DNA of 6,087 nt from Actinomycetales bacterium (GTDB taxonomy: Bacteria; Actinomycetota; Actinomycetes; Mycobacteriales; Mycobacteriaceae): NCBI GenBank assembly GCA_012841845.1, contig DUTZ01000600.1:1-6087 (forward strand), read 5' to 3'. The notes beneath the pieces are model-generated. The model had not been told where the DNA came from and made no database searches. It saw only the letters and a program-made list of their open reading frames with translations. Positions 1-5,264 of this stretch are shown here, piece by piece (within the stretch, counting starts at the first letter, position 1; each line of letters opens with the position of its first letter). The position numbers were made by a program, and so were the translations under genes.

Positions 1-5
1 CGGGG

Positions 6-530
6 CTACAGCGCCACCGTGTCCTCAGGGTGGTCGGAGTCCTTGAGCGGAGCCTGCGCGCCGCCGGAGAGCACGGTCTCCCCGAGTCGGGCGTCGCGGT
101 ACTTGTCGGCCTGGGCCTGGGTGATCGGCTCGCGCTTGCCGTCCTTGGCGTAACAGACCGGCAGCCACGCGCCCTCGGCGTCGAGCCGCGCCACGATCCG
201 CGGGCGGAGCCGGAACGCTTGGAGCATGTGCGACCAGCCCACGATCGTGTCGAGGTCGGACGCCTCGGCGTCCGGCCGCGAGTCGGTGGTGCAGAAGTGC
301 TGGACGCTCCGCCAGACGGCGAAGTGCCCACCGGGCGCCGCCGTCGGGTCCACCGCCACGGCCTTCGGCGCACGGGGCGACCTGGGGGCCTTTCGCGAGG
401 GCGCGGGGGGTGGGGGCGGCGGGGGCGAGGTGTTCTCCCCCGCCTCCACGCGGCGGCGGGCCTCCGCCATGCGTGCCTGCCGTCGTTGCGCCGCCGCTCG
501 TCGCTCGCTCGCGTCCCCGAAGCCGGTCAT
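6..530 (-). CDS. Hypothetical protein downstream of nadC, 174 aa, proline-rich linker
   Basis: I do not recognise this protein. The ORF is complete, from ATG at 530 to TAG at 6-8, and lies 16 bp downstream of the nadC stop on the same strand, so co-transcription is likely. Residues 8-31 are rich in Arg, Ala and Glu and would form a charged helix or short coiled coil. Residues 36-42 are seven consecutive prolines, followed by a basic Pro/Ala/Arg linker to about residue 60. Residues 68-130 look like a small folded domain, with motifs such as VWRSVQHF and WLPVCYAKDG, and the tail is polar. There is no signal peptide or membrane segment, so it is probably cytoplasmic. Codon use matches the neighbours and argues for a real gene. 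No clear Shine-Dalgarno precedes the start, but a TACTGT hexamer lies 6 nt upstream, so a leaderless transcript is also possible. A role in NAD metabolism would be guessed from position only. Confidence 0.7.
   Translation of the reverse strand: MTGFGDASERRAAAQRRQARMAEARRRVEAGENTSPPPPPPPAPSRKAPRSPRAPKAVAVDPTAAPGGHFAVWRSVQHFCTTDSRPDAEASDLDTIVGWSHMLQAFRLRPRIVARLDAEGAWLPVCYAKDGKREPITQAQADKYRDARLGETVLSGGAQAPLKDSDHPEDTVAL
399..425 (+). other. Potential G-quadruplex tract inside the hypothetical gene
   Basis: The plus strand shows four G-runs of 3, 6, 5 and 5 guanines, separated by loops of 3, 1 and 4 nt. This fits the usual G3+N1-7 quadruplex pattern. It lies opposite the codons for the seven-proline run, so the G-rich strand is the template strand of that gene. 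It may be only a by-product of proline codons in GC-rich DNA; folding is not shown. Confidence 0.4.
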
Positions 531-536
531 GCGTCG

Positions 537-542
537 ACAGTA
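537..542 (-). promoter_or_regulatory. Candidate -10 box for leaderless expression of the hypothetical gene
   Basis: The minus strand reads TACTGT, fitting the actinobacterial TANNNT -10 pattern, followed by 6 nt and then the ATG at 530. That spacing would put the transcription start at the start codon. It lies just after the nadC stop, in the 16-bp gap. No convincing -35 element is visible, and a single hexamer can occur by chance. Confidence 0.3.
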
Positions 543-546
543 CGCG

Positions 547-1440
547 TCACATGTCCAGGCCGAGGTCCAGCACGGCGACCGAATGAGTGAGACCGCCCAC
601 GGCGAGGTAGTCCACCCCGCACCGGGCGTAGTCGGCCGCCACGTCCAGCGTCAGCCCGCCGCTCGACTCGAGCCGGGTCCCCGGCGCGACCGCGTCGCGG
701 CGCTGCACGGCGATCTGGGTCTGCCAGACCGGGAAGTTGTCGAGCAGGACCAGGTCCACGCCGGCGGCGAGCATCTCGTCGAGCTGCTCGAGCGAGTCCA
801 CCTCGACCTCGCACGGCAGGTCCGGGAAGCGCTCCCGCACGGCATCCAGCGCGGGCCGGACCCCGCCCGCGGCCACGACGTGGTTGTCCTTGACCAGCAC
901 CGCGTCGCCCAGGCCCAGCCGGTGGTTGACCCCGCCGCCGCAGCGCACCGCGTACTTCTGCAGCAGCCGCATCCCGGGCATCGTCTTACGGGTGTCGCGC
1001 ACCGCGCAGCGCGTGCCCTCGAGCCGGTCCGCCCAGGCCCGGGTCGCGGTGGCCACCCCGGACAGGTGGCACACCAGGTTGAGCATCGTGCGCTCGGCGG
1101 TGAGCAGCCCCCGTGTGGGCGCCTCGATCTCGGCGACCACGTCGCCGGCGGACACGCGATCGCCGTCAGCGGCCAGCAGCCGCACCTCGTAGCCCTCGCC
1201 CAGGACCTCCGCCGACACCATCCCGATGAGCGGCAGCCCGGCCACCACCCCGTCGGCGCGGCTGGTCATCCGGGCCACGGCGCGGGCGTCCGAGGGGACG
1301 GTCGCGGCCGAGGTCGCGTCCGGGCCGTAGCGCAGGTCCTCCTCGAGGGCGCGCCGGACGGCGAGCAGGGCGTCGGCCCGGGTGTCGGGGTCGAACCCCT
1401 CGTCGTCCCCCGGCGCGGCCCCGGCGGGCCCGACGCTCAC
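547..1440 (-). CDS. nadC: Nicotinate-nucleotide diphosphorylase (carboxylating), quinolinate phosphoribosyltransferase
   Basis: NadC condenses quinolinate with PRPP, releasing CO2 and pyrophosphate, to give nicotinate mononucleotide, the last step specific to de novo NAD synthesis in the cytoplasm. The 297-residue length fits the family. Visible motifs in order are an N-terminal open-face domain with [13 protein letters not shown] near 32-44, AERTMLNL at 115-122, TRKT at 150-153, GGGVNHR at 168-174, KDNH at 184-187, EVEVDS at 211-216, LLDNF at 232-236, ESSGG at 258-262 and a C-terminal GGLTHS at 282-287. The Arg, His and Lys residues of these motifs bind quinolinate and PRPP in the family. 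The GTG start at 1440 overlaps the nadA TGA in a GTGA junction, implying translational coupling. The reading frame stays open upstream of this GTG inside nadA, but that stretch is nadA read out of frame. In M. tuberculosis nadB sits between nadA and nadC; here it does not. Confidence 0.96.
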   Translation of the reverse strand: MSVGPAGAAPGDDEGFDPDTRADALLAVRRALEEDLRYGPDATSAATVPSDARAVARMTSRADGVVAGLPLIGMVSAEVLGEGYEVRLLAADGDRVSAGDVVAEIEAPTRGLLTAERTMLNLVCHLSGVATATRAWADRLEGTRCAVRDTRKTMPGMRLLQKYAVRCGGGVNHRLGLGDAVLVKDNHVVAAGGVRPALDAVRERFPDLPCEVEVDSLEQLDEMLAAGVDLVLLDNFPVWQTQIAVQRRDAVAPGTRLESSGGLTLDVAADYARCGVDYLAVGGLTHSVAVLDLGLDM

Positions 1441-2498
1441 TCCCCGGACCCCGGGTTGCCGATGGCGATCATCCGCTCCACCGACCCGCGCGCGGCCTCG
1501 GCGGTCGCCGGGTCCACGTCCACCTCGTCGGCCCCCACGACCAGGGCGCGCAGCAGGGCGGCCGGGGTGATCATCTTCATGTACGGGCAGCTCGCCTCGT
1601 CGTTGACGGGCAGGAAGTCGATCTCGGGGGCGGCCTTGCGCAGCTGGTGGATCATGCCGATCTCGGTGGCCACGAGGACCTCCTCGGCGCCCGAGGCGCG
1701 GGCGGCGTCGACCATGCCGCCGGTCGACAGGATCTTGACCCGGTCGGCGGGCACGGCGCCCTCGTCCGCCAGGTGCAGGGCGCTCGTGGCGCAGCCGCAC
1801 TCGGGGTGCACGAACAGCTCGGCGTCCGGGTGCCGCTCCGCCTGATCCTCCAGCTGGTCGCCGTTGATCGCGGCGTGCACGTGGCACTCGCCGGCCCACA
1901 CCCGGACGTTGTCGCGCCCGGTCATCCGGCGCACGTGCTGGCCGAGGAACTGGTCGGGCAGGAAGAGCACCTCGCGGTCCGGGTCGATGGACTCCACCAC
2001 GTCCACGGCGTTGGAGCTCGTGCAACAGATGTCGGTGAGGGCCTTCACCGCGGCGGTGGTGTTGACGTAGGAGACCACCACGGCATCCGGGTGCTCGGCC
2101 TTCCACTCGGCCAGCTGCTCCGCCGTGATCGAGTCTGCCAGCGAACAGCCGGCGTCGGCGTCCGGGATGAGGACGGTCTTGTCCGGCGAGAGGATCTTGG
2201 CGGTTTCGGCCATGAAGTGGACGCCGCAGAAGATGATCGTGGACTGCTCGGCGCTCGCGGCGATGCGCGACAGTGCCAGCGAGTCGCCCACGTGGTGGGC
2301 GATGTCCTGGATCGCGGGGACCTGGTAGTTGTGCGCCAGGATGACGGCGTCGCGCTCGGCCGCGAGCCGGCGGACCTCGTCCGCCCACTCCTGCGTGGCC
2401 TCGACGCCCGTATAGCCGTGCTCGCCCCGACGGATCCGCGCGGCCAGCGGCGAATCGAGCCGTCCGACGGCGGTGCGTGCTCCAGTGGCAGTGCTCAT
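1437..2498 (-). CDS. nadA: Quinolinate synthase A (4Fe-4S)
   Basis: NadA condenses iminoaspartate with dihydroxyacetone phosphate to form quinolinate, using an oxygen-sensitive 4Fe-4S cluster, in the cytoplasm. The protein is 353 residues, normal for the family. The three cluster ligands are recognisable as C118 (AGCSLAD), C205 (GECHVH) and C304 (SCPYMK). Substrate-contact motifs include AHNYQ at 55-59, GDSLALS at 71-77, FCGVHFMAE at 90-98, VSYVNT at 142-147, the CCTSSN turn at 158-163, HPEC at 231-234 and STGGM at 258-262. Extra cysteines at 91, 158, 159, 234 and 236 are also present. The ATG at 2498 has a strong GGGAGGGGG ribosome binding site 5 nt upstream. It is transcribed divergently from nrtR and is the first gene of an operon with nadC. 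Predicted control is by NrtR through inverted repeats in the divergent region. Its iminoaspartate supplier, NadB, is missing locally. Confidence 0.97.
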   Translation of the reverse strand: MSTATGARTAVGRLDSPLAARIRRGEHGYTGVEATQEWADEVRRLAAERDAVILAHNYQVPAIQDIAHHVGDSLALSRIAASAEQSTIIFCGVHFMAETAKILSPDKTVLIPDADAGCSLADSITAEQLAEWKAEHPDAVVVSYVNTTAAVKALTDICCTSSNAVDVVESIDPDREVLFLPDQFLGQHVRRMTGRDNVRVWAGECHVHAAINGDQLEDQAERHPDAELFVHPECGCATSALHLADEGAVPADRVKILSTGGMVDAARASGAEEVLVATEIGMIHQLRKAAPEIDFLPVNDEASCPYMKMITPAALLRALVVGADEVDVDPATAEAARGSVERMIAIGNPGSGE

Positions 2499-2503
2499 CG
2501 CTG

Positions 2504-2512
2504 CCCCCTCCC
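2504..2512 (-). promoter_or_regulatory. Ribosome binding site of nadA
   Basis: The minus strand shows GGGAGGGGG, 5 nt before the nadA ATG at 2498, an unusually purine-rich Shine-Dalgarno for this window, where most junctions lack one. It fixes the nadA start. Confidence 0.75.
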
Positions 2513-2524
2513 GGTGAGTCGTGC

Positions 2525-2545
2525 GGGCCGGTGCATCACCGGCCC
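2525..2545. repeat. Perfect 9-bp inverted repeat in the nadA-nrtR divergent region
   Basis: Arms GGGCCGGTG and CACCGGCCC are separated by the trinucleotide CAT. In the presumed nadA leader RNA this would form a very stable 9-bp hairpin 12 nt upstream of the Shine-Dalgarno. As DNA it could be a second repressor half-site pair or an RNA structure; it is not followed by a U-run and is not a canonical terminator. The symmetry is directly visible; the function is inferred. Confidence 0.6.
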
Positions 2546-2546
2546 C

Positions 2547-2569
2547 GTTTTCGTCTTACAATCGAAAAC
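2547..2569. promoter_or_regulatory. Candidate NrtR operator (perfect 7-bp inverted repeat)
   Basis: Arms GTTTTCG and CGAAAAC flank a 9-bp spacer that contains a TACAAT hexamer. The repeat begins one base after the neighbouring 2525-2545 repeat and ends at the base before the nrtR ATG. NrtR-family repressors bind palindromes in front of NAD genes and often their own gene, so this AT-rich palindrome between nrtR and nadA is the best operator candidate. Bound protein would block the nrtR -10 region and transcription entering the nadA leader. I cannot confirm that it matches a known NrtR consensus. Confidence 0.6.
2557..2562 (+). promoter_or_regulatory. Candidate -10 box of nrtR
   Basis: TACAAT matches the TATAAT consensus at five of six positions and lies 7 nt before the ATG at 2570. 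Transcription would begin at or next to the start codon, giving a leaderless mRNA, consistent with the lack of any Shine-Dalgarno. No good -35 hexamer is visible. The box sits in the spacer of the candidate operator, implying autorepression. Confidence 0.55.
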
Positions 2570-3286
2570 ATGCGGAAGTCTAACACCGGGCACGAGGTGC
2601 TCGTCGTCGTGGGGCAGGTCAGACCCGTCCCCGACGCCGTCGAACCCGTTCTCCACGTGTTGTTGTGGCGCCACGGCCTGGGCCCCGAGGCGGGGCGGTG
2701 GGCGCTGCCCGGCGGCGAGGTGCGTGACGACGAGGACCTCGCCTCCTCCGCGCGCCGGCAGCTCGCGGAGAAGGTCGATGTGCGCTCGCTCAGCCACCTC
2801 GAGTCGGTGTCCGAGTTCTCCGACCCGGCCCGGGTGCCCGGCCGGCGGGTGTTCGCCTCCGGATTCCTGGGGGTCCTCCCCTGCGACGCCGACCCGGCGA
2901 TCCCCGACGACACCGCGTGGTTCCCGGTCGACGCCCTCCCGGACACCGTCTTCGACCACGCCGAGATCGTGGCCCGCGCCCGCGCCCGCCTGGCCGCCAA
3001 GCTGTCCTACTCCACGCTCGGCTTCGCCCTGGCCCCCGAGGAGTTCACGCTCTCGGCCCTGGCCCAGCTGTACGCGGCGGCGCTCGGCCACCCGGTGGAT
3101 CCCACCAACCTGCAACGCGTGCTCACCCGCCGCGGCGAACTCGTCCGTTGCGGCCGCAGTGCACCCCCGGGCCCGTCCGGCGGCCGCCCCGCGGCCCTCT
3201 ACCGCTTCGCCGAGCGGCGGCTGCGGATCACCGACCAGTTCGCGGCGCTCAGGCCTCCCGCCCGACGGCCGGATCCGGTGCACTGA
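2570..3286 (+). CDS. nrtR: NrtR-type transcriptional regulator of NAD synthesis (Nudix-like sensor plus winged helix)
   Basis: This 238-residue protein has two parts. Residues about 8-140 form a Nudix-fold domain, and residues about 145-220 form the winged-helix DNA-binding domain typical of NrtR, with FTLSALAQLYAAALG at 159-173, a DPTNLQRVL segment at 177-185 and GRPAALYRF at 205-213. In the family the Nudix part senses ADP-ribose or related NAD metabolites, and the second part represses NAD genes. The Nudix box G49-E71 region keeps G49, E55, R63 and E67 but has Q64, K68 and D70 where the consensus GX5EX7REUXEEXGU has E, E and G, so hydrolase activity is probably lost. The ATG at 2570 is chosen because translation from it begins right after the operator and gives the family length; an in-frame ATG at 2477 would run through nadA and the operator. 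The gene is divergent from nadA and overlaps the facing membrane-protein gene by 38 bp. A Nudix hydrolase is the weaker alternative. Confidence 0.88.
   Translation: MRKSNTGHEVLVVVGQVRPVPDAVEPVLHVLLWRHGLGPEAGRWALPGGEVRDDEDLASSARRQLAEKVDVRSLSHLESVSEFSDPARVPGRRVFASGFLGVLPCDADPAIPDDTAWFPVDALPDTVFDHAEIVARARARLAAKLSYSTLGFALAPEEFTLSALAQLYAAALGHPVDPTNLQRVLTRRGELVRCGRSAPPGPSGGRPAALYRFAERRLRITDQFAALRPPARRPDPVH
2577..2582 (-). promoter_or_regulatory. Candidate -10 box of the nadA-nadC operon
   Basis: The minus strand reads TAGACT, fitting TANNNT, inside the first codons of nrtR. A start about 7 nt downstream would give a nadA leader of roughly 70 nt carrying both inverted repeats and the Shine-Dalgarno. 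No clear -35 is seen. It is the only TANNNT I found close upstream of nadA on this strand, so this is a weak call. Confidence 0.3.
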
Positions 3287-3896
3287 CCGGACCGGTGTCA
3301 TCCGGGCCGACGTCATCCGGGTCGGCGGGCCCGTCGCCCAGATCGTCCGAGGTGGCGAAATGCGCCAGGGCCGCCGCGGTCAGCAGCGCCACGGTCGCCG
3401 CGGCCACGAACCATCCGGCGCCGGCCGGCAGCGCCCCCCACGACGGCCCGGACTCGCCGTAGACCATCGGGCCGAAGAACAGCGGCCCCACCTCGGGAGG
3501 CAGCCCGAGCACGACGCCCGACGGCGTGTCCTCGTCCGGGGCGAGCAGCAGATCAGCCACGGGTGTGGCCGCCGCCGCGGCCGCGACGCAGGTCAGCGCG
3601 GGCACGCCCGCGAGCACGACCAGCCCCCTCGGTCTCCGTAGATCAGGATGGCGCCGCCACAGGACGAGGACCGCGCACACGACCGCGGCGCCCAGCAGCA
3701 CGAGCAGCAGCAACAGCTGTGCCCCGCCGGCCGAGCCGGATTCCGGGAACAGCACCCCACGGCCCTCGCCCACCGAGACCAGCTCGGTGCGCGGCGCGCC
3801 CACGAGCCACAGGGCGAGCGCCGCCACGGCCGGGGCGAGCACGCCGACGGCGGTGCCCACCACCCGGGGACTCACCCGACCACCCCGCGGGCTCAC
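3249..3896 (-). CDS. Four-helix membrane protein, DUF2567-like, in the biotin operon
   Basis: The protein has 215 residues with four hydrophobic stretches: about 12-33, 59-80 (a [20 protein letters not shown] run), 91-114 and 160-180. It ends in a very acidic Asp/Pro/Gly tail from about 184 to 215. A basic loop [10 protein letters not shown] at 81-90 separates helices 2 and 3 and is probably cytoplasmic. Position after bsaP and the topology match the DUF2567 membrane protein next to bioB in mycobacteria (Rv1591 as I remember it); the function is unknown. The GTG start at 3896 overlaps the bsaP TGA in a GTGA junction. A second in-frame GTG at 3875, with a weak GGGGTGG upstream, begins a near-copy of the same codons (SPRGGR versus SPRVVG) and is an alternative start. 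The last 38 bp overlap the 3' end of nrtR on the other strand. A transport or maturation role in biotin metabolism would be speculation. Confidence 0.82.
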   Translation of the reverse strand: MSPRGGRVSPRVVGTAVGVLAPAVAALALWLVGAPRTELVSVGEGRGVLFPESGSAGGAQLLLLLVLLGAAVVCAVLVLWRRHPDLRRPRGLVVLAGVPALTCVAAAAAATPVADLLLAPDEDTPSGVVLGLPPEVGPLFFGPMVYGESGPSWGALPAGAGWFVAAATVALLTAAALAHFATSDDLGDGPADPDDVGPDDTGPVSAPDPAVGREA

Positions 3897-4180
3897 CCGA
3901 CGTCGAGGACGTCGGCCGAGATCGCCCCGTGGCGCGAACAGCGTGCCGTCCAGCCGACGGGGTCCACCTGCACGACCATCCGGCGGCCGCAGAGCTGGCA
4001 GAAGCGCGGCGCCTCCAGCCCTAGTTCGGCCGCCCGGAACACCTGCCCGGACGGGCCTTCCGCGAGGTCGGCCCCCGTGAAGGGATCGAACCGCGGGGGG
4101 ACGCCGGTCAACAGCGCCCGCTCGAGCTCGGTCGGGTCCGCGCCGTCCCTCGTCGTCGTCACCGTCGCCCCCGTGCTCAT
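3893..4180 (-). CDS. bsaP: Biotin synthase auxiliary protein BsaP-like, 95 aa
   Basis: This small cytoplasmic protein follows bioB with a 1-bp TGATG overlap, so it is translated with BioB. Visible features are a variable N-terminus, a conserved-looking [10 protein letters not shown] segment at 30-39, a [14 protein letters not shown] block from residue 61 and CSRHG at 81-85. The cysteines C61, C64 and C81, with H84 nearby, form a compact metal or Fe-S binding site. In actinobacteria the equivalent bioB-adjacent protein is described as an Fe-S auxiliary protein that supports BioB turnover, presumably by helping to restore the cluster sacrificed as sulfur donor. Assignment rests on position, size and the cysteine pattern. 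ATG 4180 is the only sensible start in frame; the open frame further upstream is bioB read out of frame. Its TGA overlaps the GTG of the membrane-protein gene. Confidence 0.85.
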   Translation of the reverse strand: MSTGATVTTTRDGADPTELERALLTGVPPRFDPFTGADLAEGPSGQVFRAAELGLEAPRFCQLCGRRMVVQVDPVGWTARCSRHGAISADVLDVG

Positions 4181-5193
4181 CAGATGGTGTCGTTGAGGGC
4201 CTTGATCGGCATCTGCAGGTCCTCGAGCAGATCCAGGTCCTTCTCCGCCTTGCGGCCGAGCGTGGTGAGGTAGTTGCCCACGATGACGGCGTTGATGCCG
4301 CCGGTCAGGCCCTGCTCCGCGCCGAGGTCGCCGAGCGTGATCTCGCGGCCGCCGGCGAAGCGCAGGATGGTGCGCGGCAGGGCGAGACGGAACGCGGCGA
4401 TCGACTTGAGCGCCTCGGTGGCGGGCAGCACCTCGAGGTCGCCGAACGGCGTGCCGGGGCGCGGGTTGAGGAAGTTGAGCGGGACCTCGTCCGGGTCGAG
4501 CGCGGCCAGGTCGGCGGCGAACTCGGCGCGCTGCTCGAGGGTCTCGCCCATGCCGAGGATGCCGCCGCAGCACACCTCCATGCCCGCCTCGCGAACCATG
4601 CGCAGCGTGTTCCAGCGCTCCTCCCACGTGTGGGTGGTGACCACGTTGGGGAAGTGCGACCTGGCGGTCTCGAGATTGTGGTTGTAGCGGTGCACGCCGA
4701 GCGCGGCGAGCTGGTCGACCTGCTCCTGCGTGAGCATGCCCAGCGAGCACGCCACCTGGATGTCCACCTCGTTGCGGATCGCCTCGACGCCCGCGGCCAC
4801 CTGGGCCATGAGCCGCTCGTCCGGGCCGCGGACCGCGGCGACGATGCAGAACTCGGTGGCGCCCGTCTTGGCGGTCTGCTTGGCCGACTCCACGAGCTGC
4901 GGGATGTCGAGCCACGCGGCGCGCACCGGCGAGGCGAACAGGCCCGACTGGCTACAGAAGTGGCAGTCCTCGGGGCAGCCGCCGGTCTTGAGGCTGATGA
5001 TGCCCTCGACCTCGACCTCCGGGCCACACCACCGCATGCGCACGTCGTGGGCCAGCGCGAGCAGCTCCTCCAGCTTCTCGTCGGGCAGCTGCAGGACCCG
5101 CAGCACCTGGTCGCGGCTCAGCCCCTCGCCCCGCTCGAGCACCTGCTCGCGGGCCTCGGCCAGGATGTCGGTCATCTCCGGTGCGGACGTCAC
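4180..5193 (-). CDS. bioB: Biotin synthase (radical SAM)
   Basis: BioB inserts sulfur into dethiobiotin to make biotin, using a SAM-cleaving 4Fe-4S cluster and a sacrificial 2Fe-2S cluster. From the GTG at 5193 the protein has 337 residues. The radical-SAM motif CPEDCHFC supplies C73, C77 and C80. The second-cluster ligands correspond to C116 (EFCIVAA), C149 (ACSLG), C208 ([10 protein letters not shown]) and R278 (LRFAGGRE), so the full set is present. YNHNLET at 170-176 and [10 protein letters not shown] at 240-249 are also typical. The start is ambiguous: GTG 5202 lies only 1 nt after the AGGAG ribosome binding site, while GTG 5193 lies 10 nt after it and is preferred; the longer form adds MPE. 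An ATG at 5175 is less likely. bioD lies 66 bp upstream and bsaP overlaps downstream by 1 bp. I see no BioQ-like palindrome in the gap. Confidence 0.97.
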   Translation of the reverse strand: MTSAPEMTDILAEAREQVLERGEGLSRDQVLRVLQLPDEKLEELLALAHDVRMRWCGPEVEVEGIISLKTGGCPEDCHFCSQSGLFASPVRAAWLDIPQLVESAKQTAKTGATEFCIVAAVRGPDERLMAQVAAGVEAIRNEVDIQVACSLGMLTQEQVDQLAALGVHRYNHNLETARSHFPNVVTTHTWEERWNTLRMVREAGMEVCCGGILGMGETLEQRAEFAADLAALDPDEVPLNFLNPRPGTPFGDLEVLPATEALKSIAAFRLALPRTILRFAGGREITLGDLGAEQGLTGGINAVIVGNYLTTLGRKAEKDLDLLEDLQMPIKALNDTI

Positions 5194-5203
5194 TTCGGGC
5201 ACT

Positions 5204-5208
5204 CTCCT
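5204..5208 (-). promoter_or_regulatory. Ribosome binding site of bioB
   Basis: AGGAG on the minus strand is a good Shine-Dalgarno. Its distance (10 nt to GTG 5193, 1 nt to GTG 5202) favours the inner start. Confidence 0.65.
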
Positions 5209-5258
5209 AGGTCGGTGTTCCCCGCGCGGCGTCGGGCCGGGCGGCGGGCACGGCTGCC

Positions 5259-5264
5259 ATTATG
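5259..5264 (-). promoter_or_regulatory. Weak candidate -10 box for bioB
   Basis: The minus strand reads CATAAT, five of six matches to TATAAT, over the bioD stop codon. It is the only AT-rich hexamer near the one real gap in the biotin operon. No -35 is visible, so an internal promoter is only possible. Confidence 0.2.

Noticed and set aside
226..1845. Long plus-strand open frame (539 codons) opposite the hypothetical gene, nadC and nadA
   Set aside because: Low-complexity translation rich in His, Arg, Gly and Pro, antisense to well-supported genes; long antisense frames are expected in very GC-rich DNA.
2477..2569. Upstream in-frame start of nrtR adding 31 residues
   Set aside because: It would overlap the nadA start and translate through both inverted repeats and the -10 box; the extension has no domain character.
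2499..2569. Known NAD-sensing riboswitch upstream of nadA
   Set aside because: The leader is short and consists of two plain hairpins; I do not recognise the conserved loops of described NAD riboswitch classes.
3274..3291. Hairpin over the nrtR stop as an intrinsic terminator
   Set aside because: The stem is only 6 bp, there is no T-run on either strand, and it lies inside the opposing coding region. Noted under the overlap finding but not called as a terminator.
2495..3316. Minus-strand open frame antisense to nrtR
   Set aside because: Shadow of nrtR with repetitive Gly/Arg/Glu composition. Only its last 13 codons, in the nadA leader, were kept as a separate low-scoring idea.
3297..3326. 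Two 15-bp tandem copies, 13 of 15 identical
   Set aside because: They encode the acidic DPDD/GPDD tail of the membrane protein; this is simple low-complexity coding sequence.
1647..3641. Plus-strand open frame of 664 codons across nadA, nrtR and the membrane gene
   Set aside because: It crosses three good genes on both strands and shows no recognisable domain; it is a GC-bias artefact.
5203..5259. BioQ or BirA operator before bioB
   Set aside because: Only a GAAC half-site is visible, without the symmetric partner expected of a biotin-regulator box.
5207..5260. 17-codon ORF starting at the bioD stop ([17 protein letters not shown])
   Set aside because: No ribosome binding site and alanine/proline bias typical of random GC-rich sequence. 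The TAATG overlap alone is not enough.
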